NCBI RefSeq assembly: GCF_000244955.1
Contig: NZ_CM001439.1
Coordinates: 2,322,628 to 2,386,627, forward strand
Reading direction: 5' to 3'
DNA: 64,000 nucleotides
DNA from: Saccharomonospora marina XMU15
Lineage (GTDB): Bacteria; Actinomycetota; Actinomycetes; Mycobacteriales; Pseudonocardiaceae
Shown: piece by piece, positions 56,390-64,000 of the stretch
How positions within the stretch are numbered: the first letter of the stretch is position 1
Layout of the letters: the number at the start of each line of letters is the position of its first letter
Notes under the pieces: generated by a model
Told to the model about the DNA's origin: nothing
The model's input: the letters and a program-made list of their open reading frames with translations, nothing else
Database searches by the model: none
Position numbers and translations under genes: made by a program

Positions 56390-57943
56390 TCAGGCAGCGA
56401 GGGTGTGTTCGAGTTCTTCCTTGGCGGTCTGTCGTCGTTCGCGGGCTTTGGCGGCGGCGGTGTTGGCCAGGGCGGCGTCGCCGAGGGTGAGCCAGCCGAC
56501 GCCGTCGAAGATCCAGGTGAGGGTGACCACGGCGTCGGCGGCGGCGGGGTCGTCGTCGGCCGGCGACGTGTGGTCGGGGTGGTCGAGGGGTTGGCCGCGT
56601 TGGTAGGCGCGGCGCACGGCACGCAGGGCGCCGAGGGTGGTGGAGTAGCGGCGGCTTTTGGTGGAGAAGTGGCCGCCGAAGCCGAGCATGTGCGCCCAGC
56701 GTTGGAGTTTGCCCCAGCCGGGCAGGTTGCTGCCGGGGCTGTCGTCCCAGGCCTCGATCTCGGCCTTGCTGGTGACGTAGAAGGGGCGGCGGCCCAGGGT
56801 CCAGCAGGCGGTGATCTGGCGAGCCTGGTGGGTGTCGAGCTCGGCATAGACGGCGGCGGTGGCGGCGGTGATGCGGCGGGAGACGTGCCCGGTGGCTTCG
56901 GTGCCCTTGGTGGCGTACTTCGCCAGGTATCCGGCCACGGCCTCGGTGGTGAGGGCACCGCGGTCGTCGCAGTCGGCCTGGCTGAGCCGGACGCGGCGGA
57001 TGTCGAGCTGTTCGCCCCACCGGATCACCCAGCCGAGCCGGTTCTGCGGGTGTGGGGCGGTGGTGAGCCGGGTGAGGCGGGCGGCCCGCTCGAGATAGCT
57101 TTCGACCAGCTCCGGGGTGAGCGAGGGGTGCGGGGGCAGCACCGCGTCGCGGTCGTCGGGGTCGTAGCCGTCGAGCCGGATGAGGGCGTGGTAGTGCACG
57201 GCCCCGCGCCGCTGGTATTCGGCGACCTTGGCGTAGGACACCCGTACCTGCACCCCGCGATCTTTGGCGGCGCGGGTGAGGAAGCGGTTGAGGGTGACGG
57301 TGGTGCGCCGCCAGAGTTCGGAGGCGTGCAGGTTCCACACCGCCTGGTGGTGGTAGTCGTAGCAGTCCCGGCAGATCGGTTCCCCGAGACGGGGGTCGTC
57401 CTCGGCGTGGCGCTGGTGGCAGACGACCTGCCGACCGTGCTCACACACCGTGCCCCAGCGGCGCACCCGGCACGGCTTGACCCGCCCGTTCGCCCCGACC
57501 GAGCGGGAGTGCACGGGGCCGAAGGCGGGGGCGGTGAACGTGGCGAAGAAGCAGGGATGCTCGGTCACCGACTCGGGCACGCCTTTGCCGCCGAGCAGGC
57601 CGGCCTTGATGAGCTGGTAGGTGTCCTGCCGGTAGGTCTCGGCGCAGGAGGGGCAGACCGAGGCGCGGCGGTTCTTGCACGCCACGTAGATCACGCCATC
57701 GGGCATACCGTCGGTGACGGTCTCCGTCTCGCTACCGCCGTGCCCGTCGTGCCAGGTGGCGTTGAGCCGCAGCCGCACGGGATTGGCGCAGGCGGCGGCG
57801 GACATGACGTGGGTGAGCCACCACTGATAGCCCGGCTGCGCGGCCCGGTCGAGGACCTGGCGCTGCACCTGCTCGCGGGTGCTGGGTTGCTCGGCAAGGG
57901 CCGACACCCCCAGGGCCGGGGTGGCGCTGGGGGTGCGGGTCAT
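56390..57943 (-). CDS. repSA: RepSA-like replication initiator
   Basis: A 517-residue rolling-circle-type initiator of the pSAM2 RepSA family. Cysteine pairs of a probable zinc site are in CKNRRASVCPSCAETYR and the ICRDCYDYHHQ segment; the metal-binding HUH-like strand is GAVHYHALIRLDG, and YLAKYATKGTE contains candidate catalytic tyrosine(s). WTLGRRPFYVTSKAE is also typical. ATG 57943 is preferred; the open frame upstream is Pro/Ser-rich shadow sequence. It allows the autonomous replication that precedes AICE transfer. Confidence 0.92.
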   Translation of the reverse strand: MTRTPSATPALGVSALAEQPSTREQVQRQVLDRAAQPGYQWWLTHVMSAAACANPVRLRLNATWHDGHGGSETETVTDGMPDGVIYVACKNRRASVCPSCAETYRQDTYQLIKAGLLGGKGVPESVTEHPCFFATFTAPAFGPVHSRSVGANGRVKPCRVRRWGTVCEHGRQVVCHQRHAEDDPRLGEPICRDCYDYHHQAVWNLHASELWRRTTVTLNRFLTRAAKDRGVQVRVSYAKVAEYQRRGAVHYHALIRLDGYDPDDRDAVLPPHPSLTPELVESYLERAARLTRLTTAPHPQNRLGWVIRWGEQLDIRRVRLSQADCDDRGALTTEAVAGYLAKYATKGTEATGHVSRRITAATAAVYAELDTHQARQITACWTLGRRPFYVTSKAEIEAWDDSPGSNLPGWGKLQRWAHMLGFGGHFSTKSRRYSTTLGALRAVRRAYQRGQPLDHPDHTSPADDDPAAADAVVTLTWIFDGVGWLTLGDAALANTAAAKARERRQTAKEELEHTLAA

Positions 57944-57974
57944 GGTCGAGCCAGCCACGGGTCTCGCGGGCTCC

Positions 57975-58229
57975 CTAGTTGGTGAACAGGTCGGCGTGCG
58001 CGGCGAGGTCGGTGGTGGTGGCCCACCGGAAGCCGGTGACGCACTCCCCGTTGACCCGATAGGTGGGCAGCACGCCGCCGGTGTCGAAGGCCTCGACCGG
58101 GAAGGCGACGAAGGTGTCGCTGCCGGGGATGTGGGCCATCCGGGCGGCATCCACCGCCCCGGCGTCACTGGCGACGAGCACCCAGATCTGGTCGTCGTCG
58201 ACGGCCAGCGGGGGTGTCACGGTCAACAT
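57975..58229 (-). CDS. Small AICE protein, unknown
   Basis: An 84-residue acidic soluble protein (VDDDQIWVLVASDAGAVDAAR, then TFVAFPVEAFDTGG). No domain is recognised. It sits between the translocase and replication genes in the same orientation, with AGGAGAGGA upstream of ATG 58229; a GTG two codons earlier is possible. Its conserved location suggests an element-specific accessory function. Confidence 0.7.
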   Translation of the reverse strand: MLTVTPPLAVDDDQIWVLVASDAGAVDAARMAHIPGSDTFVAFPVEAFDTGGVLPTYRVNGECVTGFRWATTTDLAAHADLFTN

Positions 58230-58288
58230 GAGCACAGTCCTCTCCTGCAACGTGAAAACGGAAATCATTGCGGTGAAACGAAAGACGG

Positions 58289-59113
58289 TCAGGCCGCGCG
58301 GCCGATCTTCAATTGCCGCGCGTACTCGACCAGCGAGTAGATGTCCGCATCGGACAGATACGCCGACTTCATCCGGCGCGGGACACCGCCCTCGGCCAGC
58401 AGCAGCCCGATGCCCCGGTCTTCGGGGGCGATGGTGGCCGCGTTGTAGCCCTGCGAGGCCCAGCCCCGACCCAACACGATGTCCGAGCTGGAATCGGTGG
58501 TGCAGCGAAACGCCAGCCGGTAGCCGAACAGGTCCCGCAGGCTGGTGGGGATGATGTCCGCCGAGGGCCGTTGGGTGGCGGCGACGACGATCACCCCGGC
58601 CGCACGGCCCCGGGCGACGAGGTCCCGCAGCAGCCGGACGAAGGCGTCTTGCTCGTCCTTGCTGCCCATGGTCGCGGAGAACAACGCCAGCTCGTCCACG
58701 ACCAGCATGATCACGTCCACCGGGTCGGTGCGGTCGATCTTGCGCCGCCGCACCCGGTCCAGCTCTTCGTAGCGCCGGTTCATCTCCGCCTGCAACTGCT
58801 CCAGCGCGGTCAGAGCCCTGCTGATGTCCGGGCCGACGAACACATCGGCCAGCTCCCGCCACAGGCCGAGCTCGACCTGCTTGCCGTCGAAGAGCCACAG
58901 GCTGGCGTCCGGGCACAGGGCCGCGTGCGCCACCACGTTGTTCAGCCCGACCGACTTACCGGAGCCGGGTTCCCCGGCCAACAGGATGTTGCGGTAGACG
59001 AGCGGGATGTCGGCCCGGTGCCCGTCCTCGAAGATGCCCAGATGAATCGGGTCGTAGATCGACAGTCCGGCGACCGGAACCGTGTCCGGCTTGCGCCGCG
59101 TGCGCTTCAGCAT
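58289..59113 (-). CDS. traSA: FtsK/SpoIIIE-type DNA translocase (TraSA/TraB-like)
   Basis: A 274-residue ATPase made almost entirely of an FtsK/SpoIIIE motor domain. Walker A is LLAGEPGSGKSVGLNN (about residues 45-60), Walker B IMLVVDELALF, and the arginine-rich RDLVARGRAAGVIVVAATQRPSAD follows. It lacks the transmembrane helices of chromosomal FtsK and is close in size to pSAM2 TraSA. It should pump double-stranded element DNA between mycelial cells. The preceding membrane-protein gene is 14 bases away and may supply the anchor. Confidence 0.92.
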   Translation of the reverse strand: MLKRTRRKPDTVPVAGLSIYDPIHLGIFEDGHRADIPLVYRNILLAGEPGSGKSVGLNNVVAHAALCPDASLWLFDGKQVELGLWRELADVFVGPDISRALTALEQLQAEMNRRYEELDRVRRRKIDRTDPVDVIMLVVDELALFSATMGSKDEQDAFVRLLRDLVARGRAAGVIVVAATQRPSADIIPTSLRDLFGYRLAFRCTTDSSSDIVLGRGWASQGYNAATIAPEDRGIGLLLAEGGVPRRMKSAYLSDADIYSLVEYARQLKIGRAA

Positions 59114-59127
59114 GACGCGGTCTCCTT

Positions 59128-59940
59128 TCAGTCGATGTAGTCGGAAAGGTCTTCGCCGCTGACCACCACCGACCCCCGACCCGACTCAGCAGCGAGCCTG
59201 GCCTTCGTCTTTGTGGTGGTGGCCGGCCTTTCCGGAGCCGCCCCAGACGCCGCCGAGGTGGTGTCCGCGTGCGTGCGGACGGGCAGCGGGGTGACAGTGG
59301 CGGCGGTGATGGGCTCACTGCCCTCTGCGGTGACCGCCTGGCCCTGCATCCGCGCCGACAACCGGGCCAGCGGGGAGGACACTGGACGCGGCTGGTTGAG
59401 CGGGTCACGCCGGATCAGCTCGACCGCCACCAGCGTGGACAGCGAGCGCACCCGGTGAATCCGGGCCTCGCGGGCATAGCAGGCCGGGGCGATGTAACCG
59501 AGCACCTGTTCCAGGTCATCGGCGCTGGACCCGGCACGGGTCCAGACCCAGATCCGTTCGCCGGTCTTCGTGGGGCGGGCCCAGAGCAGGAACGGCAGTG
59601 CGCCGTCCAGGTTCATCGTGCGGATCTTCGCCATCCGCAGGCAGGTACGCAGCCGGTGCCGATCCAGCACACACCAGAACCGGGCCACGACGAACCGGCG
59701 AGCGGGCGGTACCACGGCCACCACACCGACCAGCCCGGCGACGGTCAGCCACATCACCAGCGTGTTCGTGTTCTGGTCCAGCCACACCAGCACAAGCACC
59801 GCGACCGCGGTGAGCGCGAGTTCAGCGCGCCAGCGGATCAGACAACCCAGGATCATGGCAGGCCAGGACTGCTTCGGCGTCTGCCACACTTCCATCACAT
59901 CGACACGCGCTCCCCGAGCGCGACGGCTAGACTTAGCCAT
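59128..59940 (-). CDS. Two-TM membrane protein of the AICE transfer module
   Basis: A 270-residue protein with two adjacent transmembrane helices (ELALTAVAVLVLVWL and LVMWLTVAGLVGVVAVV, about residues 40-80), a conserved cytosolic domain (LDGALPFLLWARPTKTGERIWVWTRAG) and a Ser/Thr/Ala-rich tail. The cytosolic part resembles the segment that precedes the motor domain in longer TraB/TcpA-like translocases. Together with the downstream translocase it may be a split version of a membrane-anchored pump. ATG 59940 starts the basic N-terminus. Confidence 0.75.
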   Translation of the reverse strand: MAKSSRRARGARVDVMEVWQTPKQSWPAMILGCLIRWRAELALTAVAVLVLVWLDQNTNTLVMWLTVAGLVGVVAVVPPARRFVVARFWCVLDRHRLRTCLRMAKIRTMNLDGALPFLLWARPTKTGERIWVWTRAGSSADDLEQVLGYIAPACYAREARIHRVRSLSTLVAVELIRRDPLNQPRPVSSPLARLSARMQGQAVTAEGSEPITAATVTPLPVRTHADTTSAASGAAPERPATTTKTKARLAAESGRGSVVVSGEDLSDYID

Positions 59941-60040
59941 GACTCATCGCCCTCCCAGGCAGAGTTGACAAGAATCGGGAGGCACGAGGCCGGGTCAGGA
60001 ACCGCCAAGAACCGGACCGGCCCCGTGCACTCCTTGAGGG

Positions 60041-60313
60041 TCAGCCGACGTTGAGCACGTCGGAATCGTTGACTCCGTACTTCGCGGCGATCAGCAACGC
60101 GTGCGCTACCGATTCACGCGCCACCGCCAACTCATACGAGCGATACGCCTCCCGGGACCGAGCCCAGTACACGTCATCGTCTCGCCCGGACGCACACGCC
60201 GCTTCCCACGACAAGCGGGCTCGGCGGTACTCACTCAGCGCGGCAAACATCCGCTCACGCAGCTCGTCATGCACATCACGCCGACGCCGTTCGACATCCG
60301 TCAACAGTGTCAT
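60041..60313 (-). CDS. Small helical AICE protein, unknown
   Basis: A 90-residue Arg/Glu-rich, probably helical protein (TLLTDVERRRRDVHDELRE at the start, SREAYRSYELAVARESVAHA in the middle). No known domain. GAGGT before ATG 60313 supports the start. It follows the gene at 60328-60663 within 14 bases, and 100 bases separate it from the membrane-protein gene. Confidence 0.7.
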   Translation of the reverse strand: MTLLTDVERRRRDVHDELRERMFAALSEYRRARLSWEAACASGRDDDVYWARSREAYRSYELAVARESVAHALLIAAKYGVNDSDVLNVG

Positions 60314-60327
60314 CACGACCTCGCAGG

Positions 60328-60663
60328 TCACGACGCAGCCGAGGCGCTCGACTTCGACGCAGACACCGGCTTCACATCAATCGCGCGGTACGCCACACCG
60401 TTGCGGCCGTTCTGTGCCCAGGGAATCGCCTGCAACTCCACGGGAACCACCGACTGACCCACCGAGACCTTCGGCGGCTGCGGAGCCGCCACCGTCGCAG
60501 TGATCACCTCAGCCCCGCCGTCATCCATGGCAACCAGCTGCACAGACCACATCGGAACACCAGTGTTGCGCTCCACCCGCTGCACACCGTTCTGATCCTT
60601 CTTCGCCTCCGGCTCACGACCCACCGTGAACGACACACGCGACGTATCAATCAACAGACGCAC
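60328..60663 (-). CDS. Conserved AICE protein, first gene of the leftward operon
   Basis: A 111-residue protein conserved in related elements in my recollection. It starts VRLLIDTSRVSFTVGREPE and contains VPMWSVQLVAMDDGGAEVI and VPVELQAIPWAQNGRNGVAYRA, a beta-rich pattern reminiscent of an OB- or SSB-like fold; no function is established. GTG 60663 lies 8 bases after GGAGGG, better than an upstream ATG. As first gene of the operon it is next to the GGGAC repeat region. Confidence 0.72.
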   Translation of the reverse strand: MRLLIDTSRVSFTVGREPEAKKDQNGVQRVERNTGVPMWSVQLVAMDDGGAEVITATVAAPQPPKVSVGQSVVPVELQAIPWAQNGRNGVAYRAIDVKPVSASKSSASAAS

Positions 60664-60744
60664 AACCACTGCCCTCCAAGGCAATCTCTCGGTTCAAACG
60701 CCCCATCAACTCGGGTGCGTATCTCAAAGATCGCCCAGGACAGG

Positions 60745-60805
60745 GGGACGGCTTTACCGCACAGAGGGACATCTTGGGACGTCTCTGGTATGTTGAAGGC
60801 GTCCC
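60745..60805. promoter_or_regulatory. GGGAC repeat cluster in the divergent AICE control region
   Basis: GGGAC occurs at 60745-60749, 60766-60770 and 60776-60780, and inverted as GTCCC at 60801-60805. The direct copies are 21 and 10 bases apart, on the same helical face. The cluster lies between the leftward transfer/replication operon and the regulator start at 60830, as expected for operators of an element repressor. Confidence 0.5.
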
Positions 60806-60829
60806 TAGTCGTACTGCCGAGGGGGTCGG

Positions 60830-61579
60830 ATGGCCAACGACCGGTTACGAGACGCGATGCTCTCCAAGGGGCTGACGCCGGACAAGCTGGCCGCCGAGCT
60901 GAAGGTGGACCCGAAGACGGTCGAGCGGTGGATCACCAAAGGCCGGACGCCGTATGCCAAGTCTCGGCACCGGATCGCGGCCATGCTCGGTGAGTCGGAG
61001 AGCTACCTGTGGCCGGGCGCGTACAGCGAAACCAAGGCGGCCGAGGTCAGCGGGTCCGAGATCGTCAAGGTGTACCCGCACCGGAGCGCGGTCCCGGGCG
61101 ACCTCTGGGACCGGTTGCTGGAGCAGGCGACGACGTACGTGGACATGCTGGTCTACGTGGGCATGTTCATGACCGAGAAGCCGAACCTGCTCGACAGCCT
61201 CCGCACGAAGGCCGAGGCGGGGGCACGTATCCGCCTGGCGTTCGGGGACCGGGATGCGCCTGCCGTCATCCAGCGCAGCCGAGACGAGGGGATCGGCGAC
61301 CACACGATCTCAGCGAAGATCGACCACGCCCTGGCGCACTTCCGGCCGCTGAAGGACGTTCCAGGCATCGACGTCCGCACCCACGGAACGGTGCTCTACA
61401 ACAGCATCTTCCGCTTCGACGACGAGATGGTCGTCAACCCGCACGTCTACGGGAAGATCGCCGCTCATGCGCCGGCCATGCACCTGCGCCGCCTATCAGC
61501 AGGAGACCTGTTCACGACCTACGAGGACAGCTTCACCGCCGTCTGGGAGACCGCCGAGCCGTACAAGTGGGAAGGCTGA
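60830..61579 (+). CDS. XRE-type regulator with C-terminal PLD-like (DUF5919-like) domain
   Basis: A 249-residue two-domain protein. Residues 3-55 are a helix-turn-helix (MLSKGLTPDKLAAELKVDPKTVERWI). Residues 85-240 look like a single phospholipase-D-like fold (YVDMLVYVGMFMTEKPNLLD, RIRLAFGDRDAPAV, IDVRTHGTVLYNSIFRFDDE), but the catalytic H-x-K pair is replaced (H-G-T), so it is probably a ligand sensor. It faces the element operon across the repeat cluster and likely controls it, taking the place of the GntR-type KorSA of pSAM2. The NUDIX gene follows 4 bases downstream. Confidence 0.8.
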   Translation: MANDRLRDAMLSKGLTPDKLAAELKVDPKTVERWITKGRTPYAKSRHRIAAMLGESESYLWPGAYSETKAAEVSGSEIVKVYPHRSAVPGDLWDRLLEQATTYVDMLVYVGMFMTEKPNLLDSLRTKAEAGARIRLAFGDRDAPAVIQRSRDEGIGDHTISAKIDHALAHFRPLKDVPGIDVRTHGTVLYNSIFRFDDEMVVNPHVYGKIAAHAPAMHLRRLSAGDLFTTYEDSFTAVWETAEPYKWEG

Positions 61580-61583
61580 GGCC

Positions 61584-62054
61584 ATGCCGAAGAAGGACTA
61601 CTACGACGACCCCGACGCACCACCAGCGAACAGCATCGTGCCCGCGGTGACGGCCGTCGTCCGCAACGAGTCCGGCGAGGTACTGATGATCGAGCGCACC
61701 GACAACGGCCTCTGGGCGCTCCCCGGAGGCGCACAGGACATCGGCGAGTCAGTGCTCGACGCAGTCCGGCGGGAAGTCGAGGAAGAGACCGGCCTGACCG
61801 TCGAGGTCACCGGCCTTAGCGGCATCTACTCCGACCCCAAGCACGTCATCGCCTACGACGACGGGGAAGTCCGGCAGGAATTCTCCATGTGCTTCCACGC
61901 TCAGCCGCTCGCGGGCGAGCCCCGCGCCAGCTCTGAATCACGCCAGGTCCACTGGGTTGCACCCGACCGGCTCGACGAACTCGACATGCACCCATCGATG
62001 CGCCTCCGCGTCGATCACGCGATCAAGAACGCGGATGTGGTTCATCTGAGCTAG
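61584..62054 (+). CDS. NUDIX hydrolase, Pif-like element immunity protein
   Basis: A 156-residue NUDIX hydrolase with a complete box: GGAQDIGESVLDAVRREVEE followed by ETGL. The strands IVPAVTAVVRNESGEVLMIE and LWALPG precede it. The pSAM2 immunity factor Pif, which blocks redundant transfer into cells already holding the element, contains a NUDIX motif; the same place in a related element makes a Pif-like role plausible. The substrate nucleotide is unknown. It is co-transcribed with the regulator, and its last 32 bases overlap the convergent HD gene. Confidence 0.85.
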   Translation: MPKKDYYDDPDAPPANSIVPAVTAVVRNESGEVLMIERTDNGLWALPGGAQDIGESVLDAVRREVEEETGLTVEVTGLSGIYSDPKHVIAYDDGEVRQEFSMCFHAQPLAGEPRASSESRQVHWVAPDRLDELDMHPSMRLRVDHAIKNADVVHLS

Positions 62055-62601
62055 CCGAGACAGCAGCGACACGCCGTCTAGTCCGTTCAACCGCGGCCAA
62101 CAGCTCAGGCGTAGCACCGGTGATGAAGCGAGTTACGAGATCATCAGGACCATAACGCTTTTTGATCTCTGCAATGCGCTCTTCCGGCTCCACAGTCTCA
62201 CCATCTGGGGATGTAGTTAAGTCGCAAAACCACAAAGCGTCGCGGATCAGGCCTCGCTCATCGTGGAAGGTGTCCAACTCGTCGGAAAGTCCCCTCAACT
62301 CCGCTTCATAGGCAGCATAGGAGTGATGTGCCACCAGGTGGACCAGTCGTCGGGGCATGCCGATCTTCGCTAGATGATTGGCGCCGTCGATGGGATGGAA
62401 GCCGGTATCGACTAAATCAGGGCTGTATCCAATGTCATGCAGAATCGCCGCGGCCTCGAGGAGCTCGGCATCTAATCCACTTAGCCGCCTCAAAGTCCTC
62501 GCTTGCCGAGCGACGCCTTGGACATGCGCCCATCGCCGTGGCAGCGCTTCGGCAAGATTCTGCCTCGCAAGCTCGAAGGCCCACCTTCCCAAATTCACCA
62601 T
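62023..62601 (-). CDS. HD-domain phosphohydrolase
   Basis: A 192-residue metal-dependent phosphohydrolase of the HD superfamily. Metal ligands are in RRWAHVQGVARQA, the core pair in AAAILHDIGYSPDL, the downstream His in LVHLVAHHSY and an Asp in LWFCDLTTSPDGE. Substrates of similar proteins are nucleotides or nucleotide second messengers; here unknown. GC content is visibly lower than in the chromosomal genes, which fits recent transfer. It is convergent with the NUDIX gene, overlapping it by 32 bases. Confidence 0.85.
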   Translation of the reverse strand: MVNLGRWAFELARQNLAEALPRRWAHVQGVARQARTLRRLSGLDAELLEAAAILHDIGYSPDLVDTGFHPIDGANHLAKIGMPRRLVHLVAHHSYAAYEAELRGLSDELDTFHDERGLIRDALWFCDLTTSPDGETVEPEERIAEIKKRYGPDDLVTRFITGATPELLAAVERTRRRVAAVSASSDEPHPRS

Positions 62602-62943
62602 TAGATGGTACTAGACGCGTCCGACTGGGCAGACTCACGGCATCGTCGCACCCACCCAGCCTTTCGTTGCAATCTAAACACGACCGGAGGTTAAAAAGGT
62701 GCGCTACTCGGGTTCGTAATCGAGCAGAATGGTCTCATAGTTCTTGGCGTGGGCCCCGACTAGTCTTATAAACACCGAGATATTGCCCGCACTGGGGAGG
62801 TAATCCAGGAACTTCGCTCTATGAGATGTCTCTACTTCGACGACAGTTTGTCGCTGAATCTCGTAAGGGCTTGCATCTTATGGTGCATCGAGGTCGTTAT
62901 AATGTCGGATCGGTACGGCACAGCCATCTTCCGAGCCGGTTAC
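62602..62943. other. Low-GC intergenic gap
   Basis: About 340 bases with no supportable gene and clearly lower GC than the rest of the window. A perfect TATAAT is at 62898-62903 on the plus strand, but I see no matching -35 box and no gene downstream on that strand. No copy of the tRNA-Pro 3' end is present, so this is not a recognisable attR. Confidence 0.6.
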
Positions 62944-64000
62944 TCAGATGTCCGACCGCTGATCAGTGGCGGCCTCGTAGAAGGCGTCCGCGAGCGCCAT
63001 GATGACGGCGCTGATGCCGGGTCCGTCGCTGAAGAAGTAGTCGGCCATGGTGTTGTGGGCTTCCTGGTTGTCGGCGACCGCGTCGGTGACCGCGGCTTGG
63101 AAGTCCTGCGACTCCATGAACTGCTTTTTCGAGTTCACCTTGGTCTGGTTGACCAACTCCGGATAGGCGAGCAACCGCTGCACAAGTCCCTGTACGAACT
63201 CCCGGACCTGGGACTCGGTGAACGACTCGGCGCCGAAAAGGTCGTTCATCTTGTCGATGACGACCTGGAGTGCGACGTACTTCGGCTCCTTCCGCGCCCC
63301 GGTGCCCGCGGCGCTGATGCCCTTGAGTTCACCGTCACCGGTCAGCGAGATGTCGACCGCGGCCCCCTTGCTGTGCTTGACGCCGACCAGGACCACATCG
63401 GAGAGGTCGACCTCCGCGGCCCACGACGAATCCGCGATGACCTTCTCCAGCAGCCGCAGGAAGATCGACAGCATCTCCAGGTACGGGTCGCCGTAGTCGA
63501 CGATCTGGCTCATGAAGTCGTAGAGCCGGACGTAGGTGGAGACGTCCTTGCGGAACAGGTCGAGGGTGTTCAGGGTGACTTTGTCGTCGGCCTCGATCGC
63601 GGCCGTGTAGCGGCGGGCGAACTCGTTCTTTGCCGGGCTGATCGCGGCTGAAAGCGCGTTGTTGCCCTTGCGGCGGACCCACAGTTCGGCGACCTCGCGA
63701 ACCTGCTCCTCCGTGTAGATCCCGGCCTGGGCGAGCTTCATGGCCAGGTGGACCACGACGTACGGGTCGGTCTCGGTCTCCAGGGTGGCGTTGGTGAAGT
63801 AGGGCTCGAACGCGGTTCGGATGTCCTCGGGTTTGTTGACGAAGTCGAGGACGAACGTCTTGCGCTTCTGTTCCCCGCCCGCGGTGCGATGGGTGCGGTT
63901 GAGCCGGGAGAGCGTCTGCACGGCGGTGACCCCGGAAAGCTTCTTGTCGATGTACATCGCCGACAGCAACGGCTGGTCGAACCCGGTCTGGTACTTGTTG
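62944..64000 (-). CDS. hsdR: Type I restriction enzyme R subunit, C-terminal part (5' end outside window)
   Basis: The visible 351 residues are the end of a type I restriction motor/nuclease subunit. YQTGFDQPLLSAMYIDKKL and AVQTLSRLNRTHR near the window edge are the last helicase motifs (the Q-x-x-x-R-x-x-R box, motif VI) of HsdR; the remainder is the helical C-terminal domain that docks on the HsdM/HsdS methylase. The nuclease and first helicase domain lie beyond 64000, as do any hsdM and hsdS genes. It may be cargo of the AICE or part of a neighbouring island. Confidence 0.92.
   Translation of the reverse strand, partial: NKYQTGFDQPLLSAMYIDKKLSGVTAVQTLSRLNRTHRTAGGEQKRKTFVLDFVNKPEDIRTAFEPYFTNATLETETDPYVVVHLAMKLAQAGIYTEEQVREVAELWVRRKGNNALSAAISPAKNEFARRYTAAIEADDKVTLNTLDLFRKDVSTYVRLYDFMSQIVDYGDPYLEMLSIFLRLLEKVIADSSWAAEVDLSDVVLVGVKHSKGAAVDISLTGDGELKGISAAGTGARKEPKYVALQVVIDKMNDLFGAESFTESQVREFVQGLVQRLLAYPELVNQTKVNSKKQFMESQDFQAAVTDAVADNQEAHNTMADYFFSDGPGISAVIMALADAFYEAATDQRSDI

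Noticed and set aside
60685-60705. Distal attachment site suggested by GGTTCAAA
   Set aside because: Only eight bases match the T-arm of the tRNA; flanking bases differ and the place lies inside the element control region.
62690-62760. A second tRNA or attR in the low-GC gap
   Set aside because: A GGTTCG string occurs, but no acceptor or anticodon stem can be drawn and there is no match to the tRNA-Pro 3' half.

Overview
The window is high-GC actinobacterial DNA with frequent GTG starts, short intergenic gaps, coupled stop/start overlaps and F420-dependent enzymes. Families restricted to Actinobacteria (DUF3039, DUF3093, DUF3159, DUF3710, DUF4193, DUF3000) and polyphosphate glucokinase point the same way. 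From memory, the order sigA - ppgK - inositol phosphatase - cei - DUF4193 - DUF3093 - dut - DUF3710 - OB-fold - DUF3159 - two TrkA - APC transporter - TRAM methyltransferase - dxs - RNase D - DUF3000 - hemE/hemY/hemQ - msrB - secreted protease-like - ribD-like - zapE-like closely follows Mycobacterium tuberculosis Rv2703 down to Rv2670c. The overall style suggests a member of the Pseudonocardiaceae (Saccharomonospora/Amycolatopsis-like); that placement is inference.

Layout. 1-4316: end of a pseudouridine-5'-phosphate glycosidase, DUF3039, a BrkB/YihY membrane protein and a superfamily II helicase. 4317-4760: a non-coding block with two inverted arrays of 21-bp repeats and a 13-bp palindrome. 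4761-9392: a xylose/ribose-type sugar ABC transporter (binding lipoprotein, ATPase, permease) followed by a ROK repressor. 9510-12989: a small zinc-ribbon protein, an EamA exporter, a glutamine-synthetase-family enzyme and an unknown protein. 13038-29301: the conserved sigA-to-dxs core, including two TrkA subunits divergent from a KimA-like potassium transporter. 29384-34099: an OmpR-type two-component system, an aldo/keto reductase, RNase D and a LuxR-type response regulator. 34555-38381: DUF3000 and haem genes of the coproporphyrin-dependent route (hemE, hemY/cgoX, hemQ). 38412-54593: MsrB, a membrane Ser/Thr kinase, a TVP38 protein, a degenerate acyl-CoA-synthetase-like protein, a secreted EEP-family enzyme, a TAP-like lipoprotein whose nucleophile serine is glycine, a RibD-like reductase, ZapE, PAP2, ornithine aminotransferase, an S9 peptidase, an F420 oxidoreductase, and a fluoride-exporter cluster (crcB-DUF190-crcB).

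From the tRNA-Pro(GGG) gene at 54783-54856 to the right the content is accessory. It is a pSAM2-like actinomycete integrative and conjugative element (AICE). A leftward gene string carries two small conserved proteins, a two-TM membrane protein, an FtsK/TraSA-like DNA translocase, a small protein, a RepSA-like initiator, an excisionase and a tyrosine integrase next to the tRNA. Divergent from it are an XRE regulator with a degenerate PLD-like domain (DUF5919-like) and a NUDIX hydrolase resembling the pSAM2 immunity factor Pif; a convergent HD-domain protein follows. After a low-GC gap the window ends inside a type I restriction HsdR subunit. No second attachment site is visible, so the right end of the element probably lies outside the window.
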